A DNA stretch of 64,000 nucleotides from Yoonia sp. BS5-3 (GTDB lineage: Bacteria > Pseudomonadota > Alphaproteobacteria > Rhodobacterales > Rhodobacteraceae): NCBI RefSeq assembly GCF_038069655.2, contig NZ_CP150951.2, positions 434,001 to 498,000 on the forward strand, read 5' to 3'. Numbering within the stretch: position 1 is the stretch's first letter; each line of letters opens with the position of its first letter. The translations under genes and the position numbers were made by a program. This document shows positions 52,197-61,667 of this stretch, piece by piece. The notes beneath the pieces were generated by a model. The model was not told the DNA's origin. It did not search any database and worked only from the letters and a program-made list of their open reading frames with translations.

Positions 52197-53024
52197 CTAG
52201 TCCCGCAGCAATTCGTTGATGCCGGTCTTGGACCGGGTCTTTTCGTCGACCCGTTTCACGATCACGGCACAATAGAGGTTCACGTTGTTTTTTGAGGGCA
52301 TGGAGCCCGCCACAACCACCGAATAGGGCGGCACTTCGCCGTACATGACCTCGCCAGTGTCCCGGTCCACGATCTTGGTCGACTGGCCGATGAACACGCC
52401 CATCCCCAGTACGGACCCTTCGCGGACGATGCAGCCCTCGACCACCTCAGAGCGGGCGCCGATAAAGCAATTGTCTTCGATGATGGTTGGGCCAGCCTGC
52501 ATAGGCTCCAGCACGCCGCCGATGCCGACGCCGCCAGACAGATGCACGTTCTTGCCGATCTGCGCGCAGCTGCCCACGGTGGCCCAGGTGTCAACCATGG
52601 TGCCTTCGTCCACATAAGCGCCCAGGTTCACGAAAGAGGGCATCAGGACCACACCGGGGGCGATAAAGGCGGATTTGCGCACGACCGCGTTGGGGACCGC
52701 ACGGAAACCAGCGGCCTTCCATTGATTGTCGCCCCAGCCTTTGAACTTGCTGTCGACCTTGTCCCACCAGCCGCTGCCCTGCGGGCCGCCGTCTTGCTGT
52801 TCCATATCCTTGATCCGGAACCCCAGCAGCACGGCCTTCTTGGCCCATTGGTTCACATGCCAGCTGCCGTCCGCTTGTTTTTCGGCCACGCGCAGGCTGC
52901 CGCTGTCGAGGGCACCCAGCGTATCCTCAATAGCTTCGCGGGTTTCGCCTGTGGTGGCGGGGGTGATCTGATCACGGGCCTCCCATGCGGCCTCAATAGC
53001 GGTTTCCAGTTGGGCGTTAGACAT
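52197..53024 (-). CDS. dapD: 2,3,4,5-tetrahydropyridine-2,6-dicarboxylate N-succinyltransferase
   Basis: DapD adds succinyl from succinyl-CoA in lysine/DAP synthesis, the step before DapC and DapE. The 275-residue protein is a left-handed beta-helix acyltransferase with hexapeptide repeats from [20 protein letters not shown] through [22 protein letters not shown] to [38 protein letters not shown] is diagnostic. ATG 53024 ([20 protein letters not shown]) is the family start. Confidence 0.97.
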   Translation of the reverse strand: MSNAQLETAIEAAWEARDQITPATTGETREAIEDTLGALDSGSLRVAEKQADGSWHVNQWAKKAVLLGFRIKDMEQQDGGPQGSGWWDKVDSKFKGWGDNQWKAAGFRAVPNAVVRKSAFIAPGVVLMPSFVNLGAYVDEGTMVDTWATVGSCAQIGKNVHLSGGVGIGGVLEPMQAGPTIIEDNCFIGARSEVVEGCIVREGSVLGMGVFIGQSTKIVDRDTGEVMYGEVPPYSVVVAGSMPSKNNVNLYCAVIVKRVDEKTRSKTGINELLRD

Positions 53025-53174
53025 GAAAGCTCTCCGGTCTTGTATCTGGGGCTGTCTAGCCCGGAGACGGGGATCATTCAACGGCTCAAAGTGGAAAGCT
53101 GGGTACCGGGCCCTTTCGAGGCGGCATGGGAAAACGGGCAGAAAATCAGATTGCTCTGCACGCTACCCGTTGTC

Positions 53175-54032
53175 TCAGATTGCCTTAGCGTTGTAACGCT
53201 GCCTGCGCACTTCATACAAAAGCAAGCTACCGGCGACACCAAGGTTGAGGGAATCCGTCCCTTCGCACATGGGAATGCTTACAAGGTTGGTACATAATGC
53301 CGTTTGCTGATGACTTAGACCGTGTCGCTCTTCGCCGAACATCAGCAAGGGCGTCCCGGTTGGGCAGGCGAATTCGTACAATCCCGTTTCCGCGTCTGGC
53401 GTCGCCCCGATGACTGGATTGCCCGTCTGCGCAACCCAATGGCGCAGTGTGTCCCAATCTGTTCTGATGAAGGCCTGTTGAAAGACCGCGCCCATCGAGG
53501 ACCGGATCACTGCAGGCGCATAGGGGTCCACATGGTCACCCACAAGGATAAAGCCCGCGGCACCAGCCGCACTTGAAGACCGTATCAGCGTGCCAAAATT
53601 ACCTTCCGATTGCACCCGTTCAAGCACCGTCCAGCACATTTGCTGCTTGGGCGGCAAGTCTTCGAACCTTGTCCATCTTTGCCGGAGCAGCGCGCACACG
53701 CCCGAAGCACGTTTGGCCGTCGAGAGTTTGCGGAAAGCTTCGGGCGAGACGCTAAATGTAGGAATACCATCGCGTTTGCGGCGTCGGACCAGCTTACGCG
53801 CCAATGGATTTATGAGCAGTTTCTCACTGTAGATCACGCAGTCAATGACAAACCGATTGTCATGGGCCCGCACAAAATTGCGCACACCCTCGATAAAGAA
53901 CTGTCCGCGTTGATTTCTGAAACTGAGTTTATTTCGCACCTGTCGTGCATCTTTCAGCGCTGCAGCTTTAGTCCAGGAAATGCTGCTTTCCTTTACGCTA
54001 TTAGCTGCCATGCTCCTTGCTGGCCGGGCCAT
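53175..54032 (-). CDS. SpoU/TrmH-family RNA 2'-O-methyltransferase
   Basis: A 285-residue SPOUT methyltransferase (about 278 from the inner Met at codon 8). The N-terminal L30e-like substrate-binding domain has RNKLSFRNQRGQFFIEGVRN. The knotted C-terminal domain has motif 1 VQSEGNFGTLIRSSSAAGAAG, motif 2 LMFGEERHGLS and motif 3 VSIPMCEGTDSLNLGVAGSLLLYEVRRQ. Members 2'-O-methylate 23S rRNA or tRNA; the target here is not known. It has lower GC than its neighbours and stands alone. Confidence 0.92.
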   Translation of the reverse strand: MARPARSMAANSVKESSISWTKAAALKDARQVRNKLSFRNQRGQFFIEGVRNFVRAHDNRFVIDCVIYSEKLLINPLARKLVRRRKRDGIPTFSVSPEAFRKLSTAKRASGVCALLRQRWTRFEDLPPKQQMCWTVLERVQSEGNFGTLIRSSSAAGAAGFILVGDHVDPYAPAVIRSSMGAVFQQAFIRTDWDTLRHWVAQTGNPVIGATPDAETGLYEFACPTGTPLLMFGEERHGLSHQQTALCTNLVSIPMCEGTDSLNLGVAGSLLLYEVRRQRYNAKAI

Positions 54033-54176
54033 ACGGGACCGCGTGTATTTGATATGTCATGAAAATCGCGGAGCCTATCCGCCAAGTTATCGGTACCTTA
54101 TCGTAACGAAACTTATTGAGGTTTGCACGAAGAAAGCCATGTCGTGGCAGCATTTGATGAGTGATGTCGCCACCCG

Positions 54177-54722
54177 CTATCGCCACTTCAACGAACAGCC
54201 CATGGACGGATGTTGCACCTTGGGGCCCTTCCCGGAGGTCGCAACCGCCGTCATCACTTCAAGCAATTCTGGTTTGCGCGCCGCCGGGTCTTTCATCCCG
54301 GCATCATCGATTCGGCCCCGGTATTGCAACCCACCCTTGGCATCAAAGCCAAAGAAATCGGGGGTGCAGACCGCATCATAGGCGCGGGCGACGGATTGGT
54401 CGGCGTCCACCAGATAGGGGGCGGTCAGCCCATGCGCCTGGGCAAAGCGGGTCATATTCTTTGGGCTATCGGCGGGGTAGCTTTGCCAATCATTGCTCAT
54501 GATGCAGGCGGTGCCGATCCCCTGGGCCTCAAGGGCCTGCAGGTCAGTCGCCAGCCGGTCAATGATCGCGATCACATAGGGGCAATGATTGCAGATGAAG
54601 GCAATCAAGAGCCCCTTTTCGCCCATCAGGCTATCGCGCGAATGGGTCTGCCCATCCGGGGTCGCCAAAGTGAAATCCGGGGCGGGCCTTCCAAAATCGC
54701 AGATCGGCGTATTGATTAACAT
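54177..54722 (-). CDS. Thioredoxin-fold redoxin (AhpC/TSA-like)
   Basis: A 181-residue redox protein. The opening MLINTPICDFGRPAPDFTLATPDGQ and IAFICNHCPYVIAIIDRLATDL place a CNHC pair at the thioredoxin active-site position, followed by GIGTACIMSNDWQSYPADSP and the cis-Pro region DAVCTPDFFGFD. The pattern FICNHCPYV is that of a widespread bacterial thioredoxin-like family of uncertain partner. An AAGGAG site precedes ATG 54722. The LOG gene diverges 89 bases away. Confidence 0.88.
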   Translation of the reverse strand: MLINTPICDFGRPAPDFTLATPDGQTHSRDSLMGEKGLLIAFICNHCPYVIAIIDRLATDLQALEAQGIGTACIMSNDWQSYPADSPKNMTRFAQAHGLTAPYLVDADQSVARAYDAVCTPDFFGFDAKGGLQYRGRIDDAGMKDPAARKPELLEVMTAVATSGKGPKVQHPSMGCSLKWR

Positions 54723-54811
54723 CGCAAGCTCCTTTTTGCGTGACCACCTTATTTGCATTGCATCTTACGGCCATGCAGGCAAGTTTGGGCCAAGCAAGAC
54801 AGGAATTCATA

Positions 54812-55657
54812 ATGCAAGAAAACCGGCACCACCCGCTTCGTGACAGTCAACAGGACCGCGAAGATGTCAAAAATATCCCCGACACTCCGCAAACCCGCGC
54901 CCCGTCCTATGCGCTGGCCTTTGCTGATGAGGATTTTCTATGCCGCGAAGAGCTGCGGCCGGTGCGGTTGCAACTGGAATTGCTCAAACCCGAAATGCTG
55001 ATGAATGAGGCCGGGGTAAATTCTACCATCGTCCTTTTTGGCGGCGCCCGTATCCCTGAGCCTGCCAAGAAAGACCAGGCCCGAACCCAGACGCTGGCTG
55101 ATCTGAGCAAATATTACGAAGAGGCCCGACGCTTTGCCGAGATGATGACGGCCAAATCGCTGAAAACCGGCGGCACCGATGATGTCATCGTTACTGGCGG
55201 CGGGCCGGGCGTTATGGAGGCTGGCAATCGCGGCGCTGAGGATGCAGGCGGGCGGTCCATCGGGCTGAATATCGTCTTGCCACATGAGCAAGCCCCGAAC
55301 GCTTATGTCACCCCCGAGCTTTGCTTTAACTTCCATTATTTCGCGATCCGAAAGATGCATTTTTTGATGCGCGCCTCAGCCGTTTGTGTGTTTCCCGGCG
55401 GTTTTGGAACGCTGGATGAGCTTTTCGAAGCGCTTACCCTGATCCAGACGGGCCGCATGGCCCAAGTGCCATTCTTGCTATTTGGCAAATCCTTTTGGGA
55501 AAAGATCATCAACTGGGATGCCTTGGCCGATGCGGGCACGATCTCGGCCGATGACCTGAAACTGTTCCGCTTTGTGGAAACGGCCGAAGAAGCGGTTGAA
55601 GCGCTGGAAAGTTGGCAGGACAAGGGCGTCAAACGCGGGGCAATCCCGGGGCGTTAG
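54812..55657 (+). CDS. LOG-family (TIGR00730) nucleoside monophosphate phosphoribohydrolase-like protein
   Basis: A 281-residue protein of the lysine-decarboxylase-like Rossmann family. Motifs are VTGGGPGVMEAGNRGAEDAGG (PGxxE) and FPGGFGTLDELFEALTLIQTG (GGxGTxxE), the nucleotide-binding and catalytic signature of cytokinin-activating LOG proteins and bacterial YgdH-type nucleosidases. It has an N-terminal extension of about 75 residues, as in the longer YgdH/PpnN-like subgroup. ATG 54812 has an AGGA site. Substrate is probably AMP or another nucleotide. Confidence 0.9.
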   Translation: MQENRHHPLRDSQQDREDVKNIPDTPQTRAPSYALAFADEDFLCREELRPVRLQLELLKPEMLMNEAGVNSTIVLFGGARIPEPAKKDQARTQTLADLSKYYEEARRFAEMMTAKSLKTGGTDDVIVTGGGPGVMEAGNRGAEDAGGRSIGLNIVLPHEQAPNAYVTPELCFNFHYFAIRKMHFLMRASAVCVFPGGFGTLDELFEALTLIQTGRMAQVPFLLFGKSFWEKIINWDALADAGTISADDLKLFRFVETAEEAVEALESWQDKGVKRGAIPGR

Positions 55658-55665
55658 GTGGAAAC

Positions 55666-56421
55666 CTAGCGCGCCGTGCCCCCGCATAATTTGGGCGGGT
55701 GCTGTGTCCAGAAATCGATCCCGGTGCTGTCTGTCATCTCGCGCAGATCTTTGGCTGAGTTGATCGAGGCCCACCACCCGCTATGCCGCTTGGCTGCGAC
55801 CATCCCGTTGCGAACGAGGCGCGCCATCACTTACTGCTCAAGGCTATCTGATGGGGCGTGGATGGCGTCTTGCAGCTCGGGCCCGGCAGCAAAGATACCG
55901 CCATTGATCCACGTCCCCCGTAAAACAGGTTTTTCGCGGAAGCCAGAGACCCTGTCACCATCAAATTCAAGCTCGCCCCAGGGCTGGCGCGGATTGACCG
56001 CCAGCATTACCAGGGTCACGCCCTTTTGCACCTGCAAATCAGACAAGGTTGCAGGATCAAAATCTGAAAATACGTCGGTATAAGAGATCAGCACACCTGG
56101 CGCGAATTCTTCGGCGCTGACATAAAGCAGCCGTCCACCCGTACCGGTCGCCTCGCCAGAAAATCGCAGGGTGAATGGTACTGTTGCCCCATCCCCAACG
56201 GTCAGCATGCCTTCATTGTCGCTGAGCCCCAGCGCCTGTTGCAGGCGATCATGATTGGCCCCTGTCAAGACAATGACGTGCCGGCATCCGGCCCTTACAA
56301 GCGCGCCCGCCGCATGCAAAACCATCGGCGTCTCCCCGATCTGCACGGCAGGTTTGGGCAACGCATTCACGCCGCCAAAGCGTTCGCTTTTGCCACCTGC
56401 GAGAATGACACCTGTTTTCAT
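55666..56421 (-). pseudogene. Sugar-nucleotide (NTP) transferase interrupted by an in-frame stop
   Basis: The N-terminal 196 codons encode MKTGVILAGGKSERFGG with the nucleotidyltransferase loop, HAAGALVRAGCRHVIVLTGANHD, LISYTDVFSDFD and FREKPVLRGTWINGGIFAAGPE. This is glucose-1-phosphate cytidylyltransferase-like. A TAA at 55831-55833 stops the frame after DSLEQ. The same frame then continues without a break for 54 more codons, VMARLVRNGMVAAKRHSGWW then ASINSAKDLREM, which matches the expected C-terminus of the family. One base change (for example GAA to TAA) therefore probably inactivated the gene. A sequencing error or stop readthrough are the alternatives. Confidence 0.75.
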
Positions 56422-56437
56422 CCCTCTCCTCCGATAC

Positions 56438-56854
56438 CTAGAAAGGCAACCATCCACCGATCCGCCCCAGCCGATTACCGATTTTTCGCAGTCGGGAGTA
56501 AAGCTTTGGCCGGTCTGTCAGCGGCAAATAGCTGTGGATCAGCATATACCCCAAGAGCGTTAGCTGCGCACCCAGATTGCTGGTCTTGAATGCAGGCTCA
56601 TCCAGGAACAGTTTGCGGACATGGCGCAAATAGAAAAGCTGTTTGAGAAACGTGGGTTCTTGCCGCTGTATATGGGCCAGATAGTCCTCATCCGTGGTCC
56701 TGTCCCGCCGCATTGCCAGCGTATCACTCGTCAAGATGTCCCCGCGTAGTGCAAGCTTGGCCGCGCTGTAATGGTCCCAACCTTCGGGGGGCGGTCTTAG
56801 GGATCGATCCAGGCAGCGCCGACACCCGCAATAATCCATAGAGCCGGGCCGCAT
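56438..56854 (-). CDS. Hypothetical protein, possibly part of a decayed polysaccharide gene
   Basis: A 138-codon frame with no good ribosome site. It contains WDHYSAAKLALRGDILTSDT, RQEPTFLKQLFYLRHVRKLF and LGYMLIHSYLPLTDRPKLYS and ends in a basic GNRLGRIGGWLPF. No catalytic motif is recognised. A cysteine-rich start (MDYCGCRRC) overlaps, in another phase, the likely continuation of the glycosyltransferase upstream. It ends 16 bases before the broken nucleotidyltransferase gene. Confidence 0.45.
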   Translation of the reverse strand: MRPGSMDYCGCRRCLDRSLRPPPEGWDHYSAAKLALRGDILTSDTLAMRRDRTTDEDYLAHIQRQEPTFLKQLFYLRHVRKLFLDEPAFKTSNLGAQLTLLGYMLIHSYLPLTDRPKLYSRLRKIGNRLGRIGGWLPF

Positions 56855-56902
56855 CCACGGTTTTGATCAGCGCCTCACGCCAACGACGGTCAGCCCCATC
56901 GA

Positions 56903-57649
56903 TCACGCATCGAGCAGGTTTGCGACATCCTCGCCAGCCGCTGGGGGCGGCATGTTGATATCTGATAGCCCCCAAATCGGAATGTTTAGCCGTGCGAGCT
57001 GCCCAGAAAGCCAGACATCATCAACGCTCCAAAGTACATCTGAAATGTCATAGGCCGCCGCGTCGAAAAAGTCAGGTCTGACCAACACCGCGCCGACGCC
57101 GCGCGCGATATCGGCAAAACCAGCATCCGAATTCCGTGGCCACGAAGGACGTTGCCGACCGCCGCCAAATGGCTTGCTGCAAATCTGCCCGATCCTTCTT
57201 AGCCGGTAATAAAGGTCTTTTCGATATGGCCGCGCACGCGGTCCAGGCTGTTCGCCCTGCGTCGCACATATTTCACTAATGTCGCGTGTTGCCACGGCGA
57301 TACAAGTACCGTCCCGTTTGTCACTTTCGGGGATCATCTGTTCGAAATAATCGGGCTGATATCGCCGATCATCGTCGCAATAGATCAGCTTACAGTCAGA
57401 CCCATGTAAATCATCTACCGCATGCAATACCTTGCTTGCAGGACCAAAATCATCGTCACATCGCACAATGCGAACCCCGGCAGGCACCTCGGGCAAGTTG
57501 CCGTCATAGTCGGGGAACCGGCGATATTTGCGCGGAATGTAGAGGCGGATCTCGTCCAACTTTGCCGTTTGACGCAATAAACCGTCAAGCGTTGAACCGA
57601 TATGCGAAAACCGAGGCGGTATCGTCGTAAGAGAGACTATAACGCTCAT
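56903..57649 (-). CDS. Glycosyltransferase-like protein, probably frameshifted at its 3' end
   Basis: A 248-residue GT-A-type protein: MSVIVSLTTIPPRFSHIGST then LYIPRKYRRFPDY, VRIVRCDDDFGPASKVLHAV and the metal-type LIYCDDDRRYQPDYFEQM, later DISDVLWSVDDVWLSGQLAR. The frame stops right after ANLLDA, but the -1 phase continues with VIDGADRRWREALIKTVDAARLYGL, as expected for the helical C-terminus of this family. A one-base deletion near 56903 is likely. It begins 15 bases after the sulfate gene and is probably in its transcript. Confidence 0.7.
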   Translation of the reverse strand: MSVIVSLTTIPPRFSHIGSTLDGLLRQTAKLDEIRLYIPRKYRRFPDYDGNLPEVPAGVRIVRCDDDFGPASKVLHAVDDLHGSDCKLIYCDDDRRYQPDYFEQMIPESDKRDGTCIAVATRDISEICATQGEQPGPRARPYRKDLYYRLRRIGQICSKPFGGGRQRPSWPRNSDAGFADIARGVGAVLVRPDFFDAAAYDISDVLWSVDDVWLSGQLARLNIPIWGLSDINMPPPAAGEDVANLLDA

Positions 57650-57664
57650 GCCCCACTATCCGTC

Positions 57665-59413
57665 CTAACCCTTGATTAAACCAAGACTTTCGAGTTTCAG
57701 AATAACTTGGTGCGCGCAATTGTCGATGGGTACATTTTCGGTTTCAAGCCGCAATTCGGGATTTTCAGGCACGTCATAAGGATCGGAGATACCGGTAAAT
57801 TCTTTGATCTTGCCTTCGCGCGCCAGCTTATAAAGCCCTTTGCGGTCACGCCGTTCGCATTCCTCGATAGAGGTAGCGACATGCACCTCAAGGAACGCGC
57901 CAAACTGTTCGACGTCCTCGCGCACGGCCTGCCGTGTGGTTTCATAAGGGGCAATCGGCGCACAGATCGCAATGCCGCCGTTTTTGGTGATCTCAGAGGC
58001 CACATAGCCGATCCGGCGGATGTTCAGATCGCGGTGCTCTTTGCTAAAGCCCAGCTCAGACGACAAGTTTTTGCGGACGATATCCCCATCCAGCAGCGTC
58101 ACGGGACGCCCGCCCATTTCCATCAGCTTGACCATCAACGCATTCGCAATAGTAGATTTACCCGACCCGGAAAACCCGGTGAAAAACACAGTGAAGCCTT
58201 GGCTGGCCCGTGGGGGGCGCGTTTTGCGCAGCTCTTCCACGACCGCCGGGAATGAGAACCATTCCGGGATTTCCAGCCCTTCCGACAACCGCCGCCGCAA
58301 TTCTGTGCCTGAGATATTCAGGATAGTGACGTCGTCTTTATCTGCGATTTCGTCCGCGGGTTCGTATTGGGCACGGTCCTGCACATAGACCATGTGCTTA
58401 AAGTCGACCATTTCGATGCCCATTTCATCCTGATGCTTGCGGAACAATTCCTGTGCATCATAGGGCCCGTAGAAGTCTTCACCTGCTGAGTTCTTACCTG
58501 GCCCCGCATGGTCACGCCCAACGATGAAATGGGTGCAGCCGTGGTTTTTGCGGATCAAACCGTGCCAAACAGCCTCGCGCGGGCCAGCCATGCGCATGGC
58601 AAGGTTCAGAAGGCTCATCGTGGTTGTTGAGGACGGGTATTGGTCAAGCACCGCCTCATAGCAACGCACGCGCGTGAAGTGGTCAATGTCACCGGGCTTG
58701 GTCATTCCCACGACCGGATGGATCAACAGATTGGCCTGTGCGGCCTTGGCTGCGCGGAAAGTCAGTTCCTGATGGGCACGGTGCAGCGGGTTGCGGGTCT
58801 GGAACGCCACAACTTTGCGCCAGCCCAGTTTGCGAAAATAGGCGCGCAATTCGTTTGGCGTGTCGCGCCGCCCCCGGAAATCATAATGCACGGGCTGCTG
58901 GATGCCTGTTATCGGGCCACCCAGATAAACATCGCCTGCCGTGTTGTGCAGATAATTTACCGCCGGATGCGCCTTGTCATCCGCACCAAACACCTTTTCC
59001 GCTTCACGGGATTTATTAGGCGTCCATTTGTCAGTCACCGTCATCGTCGCCAAGATCACGCCTTCCTGGTCGCGCAGCGCGATATCCTGCCCCAGTTCAA
59101 CCGTGCTGGCAAAATCGGCAGAGACATCAAGCGTGATCGGCATTGGCCAAAGCGTGCCATCCGTCAGGCGCATGCTATCGACAACGCTGTCATAGTCAGC
59201 CTCGGTCAAAAACCCTTTGAGCGGGTTGAAACCGCCATTCATCAAAAGCTCTAGATCGCAGCATTGACGCGGGGACAGGTCGTGGCTGATCAGATCAGCC
59301 GCTTCCATTTTCATTTTCTGCGCGCTCTCATATGAGACATAGAGTTCGGGGATCGGAGCGAGATCAAGGACCATTGGCTTGCCTGACGATGTCATTTCAA
59401 TTTGGAGTGGCAT
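57665..59413 (-). CDS. Bifunctional sulfate adenylyltransferase / APS kinase
   Basis: Makes APS from sulfate and ATP, then PAPS. Residues 1 to about 390 are the ATP sulfurylase: VAFQTRNPLHRAHQELT (QxRNxxH and HxxH-type sites) and IVGRDHAGPGKNSAGEDFYGPY. The APS kinase follows, with P-loop FFTGFSGSGKSTIANAL, LLDGDIVRKNLSSELGFSKEHRDLNIRRIG in pattern and ICAPIAPYETTRQAVRE. The usual start is uncertain: ATG 59413 (582 residues) or 59395. The fused form is a single-chain enzyme unlike CysDNC. It is upstream of the decayed glycan genes, so PAPS for sulfation may have been its use, besides cysteine synthesis. Confidence 0.94.
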   Translation of the reverse strand: MPLQIEMTSSGKPMVLDLAPIPELYVSYESAQKMKMEAADLISHDLSPRQCCDLELLMNGGFNPLKGFLTEADYDSVVDSMRLTDGTLWPMPITLDVSADFASTVELGQDIALRDQEGVILATMTVTDKWTPNKSREAEKVFGADDKAHPAVNYLHNTAGDVYLGGPITGIQQPVHYDFRGRRDTPNELRAYFRKLGWRKVVAFQTRNPLHRAHQELTFRAAKAAQANLLIHPVVGMTKPGDIDHFTRVRCYEAVLDQYPSSTTTMSLLNLAMRMAGPREAVWHGLIRKNHGCTHFIVGRDHAGPGKNSAGEDFYGPYDAQELFRKHQDEMGIEMVDFKHMVYVQDRAQYEPADEIADKDDVTILNISGTELRRRLSEGLEIPEWFSFPAVVEELRKTRPPRASQGFTVFFTGFSGSGKSTIANALMVKLMEMGGRPVTLLDGDIVRKNLSSELGFSKEHRDLNIRRIGYVASEITKNGGIAICAPIAPYETTRQAVREDVEQFGAFLEVHVATSIEECERRDRKGLYKLAREGKIKEFTGISDPYDVPENPELRLETENVPIDNCAHQVILKLESLGLIKG

Positions 59414-59512
59414 AGACCCCACCGAGGGGCAATGTCTAGCAAACCGACGTAAAAAGAACGGCAATTCGCCGCCATACAAGAAGCATAGAACGGCTGACCG
59501 GCCATCTCCTGA

Positions 59513-60055
59513 TCAGACGGACGTAGCCCCTGGCTGCACCCATGTTGTGGCAGGTCCGTTCTGCCGCAATTGTGCCCCTGTCGCCTTGTTCCAAGAAAAA
59601 AGAACGACATGCCAACGCGACGGTGCCCTGCGCGAGCTATAGATCATCCCATCCGCACCCGCTTGCCGCACGGCGTCGGACGCCAGCCAGCTGGTCGCCA
59701 TTTGCCCAGCCGCCCGCTGATCAGCCCAAGGGACGCTAGGCCAGGATGGATCAATCCCAAGCGCCGCGCACAGCGCGCGGTCGCGCAGGTCGGCCAAGCG
59801 GGCGTTTTCCAACAGCAACGGCACGATCACACGGTCCGCGTCGCCTGGTTTGACGTAGATATCAATCGCAACGCTCGCGGTCTCATGCGACGGTGACGCA
59901 TAAAGTGCTGTCTGTCCGTTTTTGTGAAACCGTCCTTCGGAATGGATGACACCATCCAGCACTTTGTCCGCATAAGCTGCAAATACGATACGATAGAATT
60001 GTCCGGTATGCTTAATAAATCTGGGGTCCTGCGATGTCGGCGCAGCCCCTTGCAT
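59513..60055 (-). CDS. RES-domain protein
   Basis: A protein of about 180 residues with the RES fold, named after conserved Arg-Glu-Ser. Visible are FYRIVFAAYADKVLDG, SEGRFHKNGQTALYASPSHETASVAID and ARLADLRDRALCAALG. Toxins of this family degrade NAD and are normally paired with an Xre/MbcA antitoxin. None is adjacent; instead the ATG overlaps the trxB stop as TGATG, giving strong translational coupling. It may be a metabolic, non-toxin RES protein. A GTG one codon earlier is also possible. Confidence 0.85.
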   Translation of the reverse strand: MQGAAPTSQDPRFIKHTGQFYRIVFAAYADKVLDGVIHSEGRFHKNGQTALYASPSHETASVAIDIYVKPGDADRVIVPLLLENARLADLRDRALCAALGIDPSWPSVPWADQRAAGQMATSWLASDAVRQAGADGMIYSSRRAPSRWHVVLFSWNKATGAQLRQNGPATTWVQPGATSV

Positions 60056-61002
60056 CACGCGTCGTCCAGCTCAGCCAGATATTTTTCGGCATCCAGTGCC
60101 GCCATGCAGCCCATCCCGGCGCTGGTCACCGCCTGCCTGTAGACATGGTCGGTCAGATCACCTGCCGCAAAGACACCCGGGATTGCGGTGCGTGTTGTGC
60201 CAGGCTCAACCACCACATAACCGCCAGAGTGCGTTTCCAGCTGGTCTTTGACTAATTCCGATGACGGTGCGTGGCCGATGGCGATGAAGACACCTTTGGC
60301 CGCGATTTCTGTAATCTCGCCGGTTTTGGTATGTTTTACACGTACGCCTTCCACACCAAGCGGGTTTTCGGTGCCGAACACCTCTTCGACTTCGTGGAAC
60401 CAAAGCGTTTCGATTTTGGGGTTCTTGAACAAACGATCCTGCAGAATTTTTTCGGCCCGCAATTCGTCACGCCGGTGGATCAGCGTCACCTTTGAGGCGA
60501 AGTTCGTCAGGAACAGCGCCTCTTCGACCGCCGTATTCCCGCCGCCGACAACAACAATTTCCTGACCGCGGTAAAAGAAGCCATCGCAGGTCGCGCAGGC
60601 GCTGACGCCAAAGCCTTTGAATTTCTCTTCGGTCGGCAGCCCGAGCCATTTAGCGCGCGCGCCAGTGCATAGGATCACAGCATCCGCAGTATAGACCGTG
60701 CCGCTGTCAGACTGCGCTTTGAAAGGCCGGTTCTGCAAATCAAGCGAAGTGATAATATCGCCGACGATGTCGCAACCCATGGCGCGTGCATGTGCCTCCA
60801 TCCGGAGCATCAGATCGGGGCCTTGCACCTCGGTATCGCCGGGCCAGTTTTCAACCTCGGTTGTGGTGGTCAACTGCCCGCCCGGTTCAATCCCCTGTAC
60901 CAGCACAGGTGCCAACATCGCCCGCGCAGCATAAACGCCAGCCGTATAGCCAGCAGGGCCGGAGCCGATGATCAGAACTTTGGTGTGACGGGTCGTGGTC
61001 AT
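60055..61002 (-). CDS. trxB: Thioredoxin reductase
   Basis: NADPH-dependent reductase of thioredoxin, 315 residues. FAD loop [20 protein letters not shown] at residues 9-28, redox pair C136-A-T-C139 in [18 protein letters not shown] loop [17 protein letters not shown], and a C-terminal [31 protein letters not shown] 61002 is chosen; 39 codons further upstream in frame are unlike the family. It diverges from lrp, 163 bases apart, and its stop overlaps the RES gene. Confidence 0.96.
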   Translation of the reverse strand: MTTTRHTKVLIIGSGPAGYTAGVYAARAMLAPVLVQGIEPGGQLTTTTEVENWPGDTEVQGPDLMLRMEAHARAMGCDIVGDIITSLDLQNRPFKAQSDSGTVYTADAVILCTGARAKWLGLPTEEKFKGFGVSACATCDGFFYRGQEIVVVGGGNTAVEEALFLTNFASKVTLIHRRDELRAEKILQDRLFKNPKIETLWFHEVEEVFGTENPLGVEGVRVKHTKTGEITEIAAKGVFIAIGHAPSSELVKDQLETHSGGYVVVEPGTTRTAIPGVFAAGDLTDHVYRQAVTSAGMGCMAALDAEKYLAELDDA

Positions 61003-61164
61003 GGCAGCCTCATAAAATATATCGGCACCGATATATCCCCGCCGCCCCAATGTTAAAAGAGCAGGCCGCCGGACATTCGCCGTTATATTATTACCAATTA
61101 CAGAAACTTTATTGCGCAAATCGGGCGGCTAGCCTAGTATTTGGAAAACAACAAGGGTTCAGGG

Positions 61165-61665
61165 ATGCCAGGCACGAAACTTGATGAAATCGACCGTATG
61201 ATTCTTGCCGAGCTTCAGGCCGATGGTCGTATGACCAATGTTGAGCTGGCAAAACGTGTTGGAATATCTGCCCCGCCCTGCCTGCGCCGGGTCCGCACCT
61301 TGGAAGAACAGGGCTTCATCCATGGTTATCACGCCGAGGTAAACGCCCGCGAGTTGGGTTTTGAGGTGCAGGTCTTTGCCATGGTCGGTTTGGTCAGCCA
61401 GGCCGAGGTGGATTTGTCTGCTTTCGAGGCCTTGTGCAAAGGTTGGCCCCTTGTCCGCGAATGCCACATGCTGAACGGCGAGGTCGATTTTATTCTGAAA
61501 TGCGTGGCCCCCGATCTTCGCAGTTTCCAGCGGTTCCTGACCGAAGAACTTACCAGCGCAGAAAATGTCGCGTCGGTTAAGACATCATTGGTTATTCGCG
61601 GCGCAAAGGACGAACCCGGCGTGCCGTTTGACGTGCTTGAAGAGCGGCTTGCCCAAGAGGCTTAG
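61165..61665 (+). CDS. Lrp/AsnC-family transcriptional regulator
   Basis: A 166-residue regulator with an N-terminal helix-turn-helix, KLDEIDRMILAELQADGRM then NVELAKRVGISAPPCLRRVRTLEE, and a C-terminal RAM/ASNC domain (FEVQVFAMVGLVSQAEVDLSAF, then VRECHMLNGEVDFILKCVAPD). ATG 61165 follows AGGG; a TTG at 61141 is possible. Ligand is probably an amino acid. It diverges from trxB, which could be one of its targets. A 58-base gap carries the start region. Confidence 0.92.
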   Translation: MPGTKLDEIDRMILAELQADGRMTNVELAKRVGISAPPCLRRVRTLEEQGFIHGYHAEVNARELGFEVQVFAMVGLVSQAEVDLSAFEALCKGWPLVRECHMLNGEVDFILKCVAPDLRSFQRFLTEELTSAENVASVKTSLVIRGAKDEPGVPFDVLEERLAQEA

Positions 61666-61667
61666 GG

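Noticed and set aside
59513..60055. A full RES-Xre toxin-antitoxin module
   Set aside because: No Xre/MbcA gene is adjacent; upstream is trxB and downstream is the sulfate gene.
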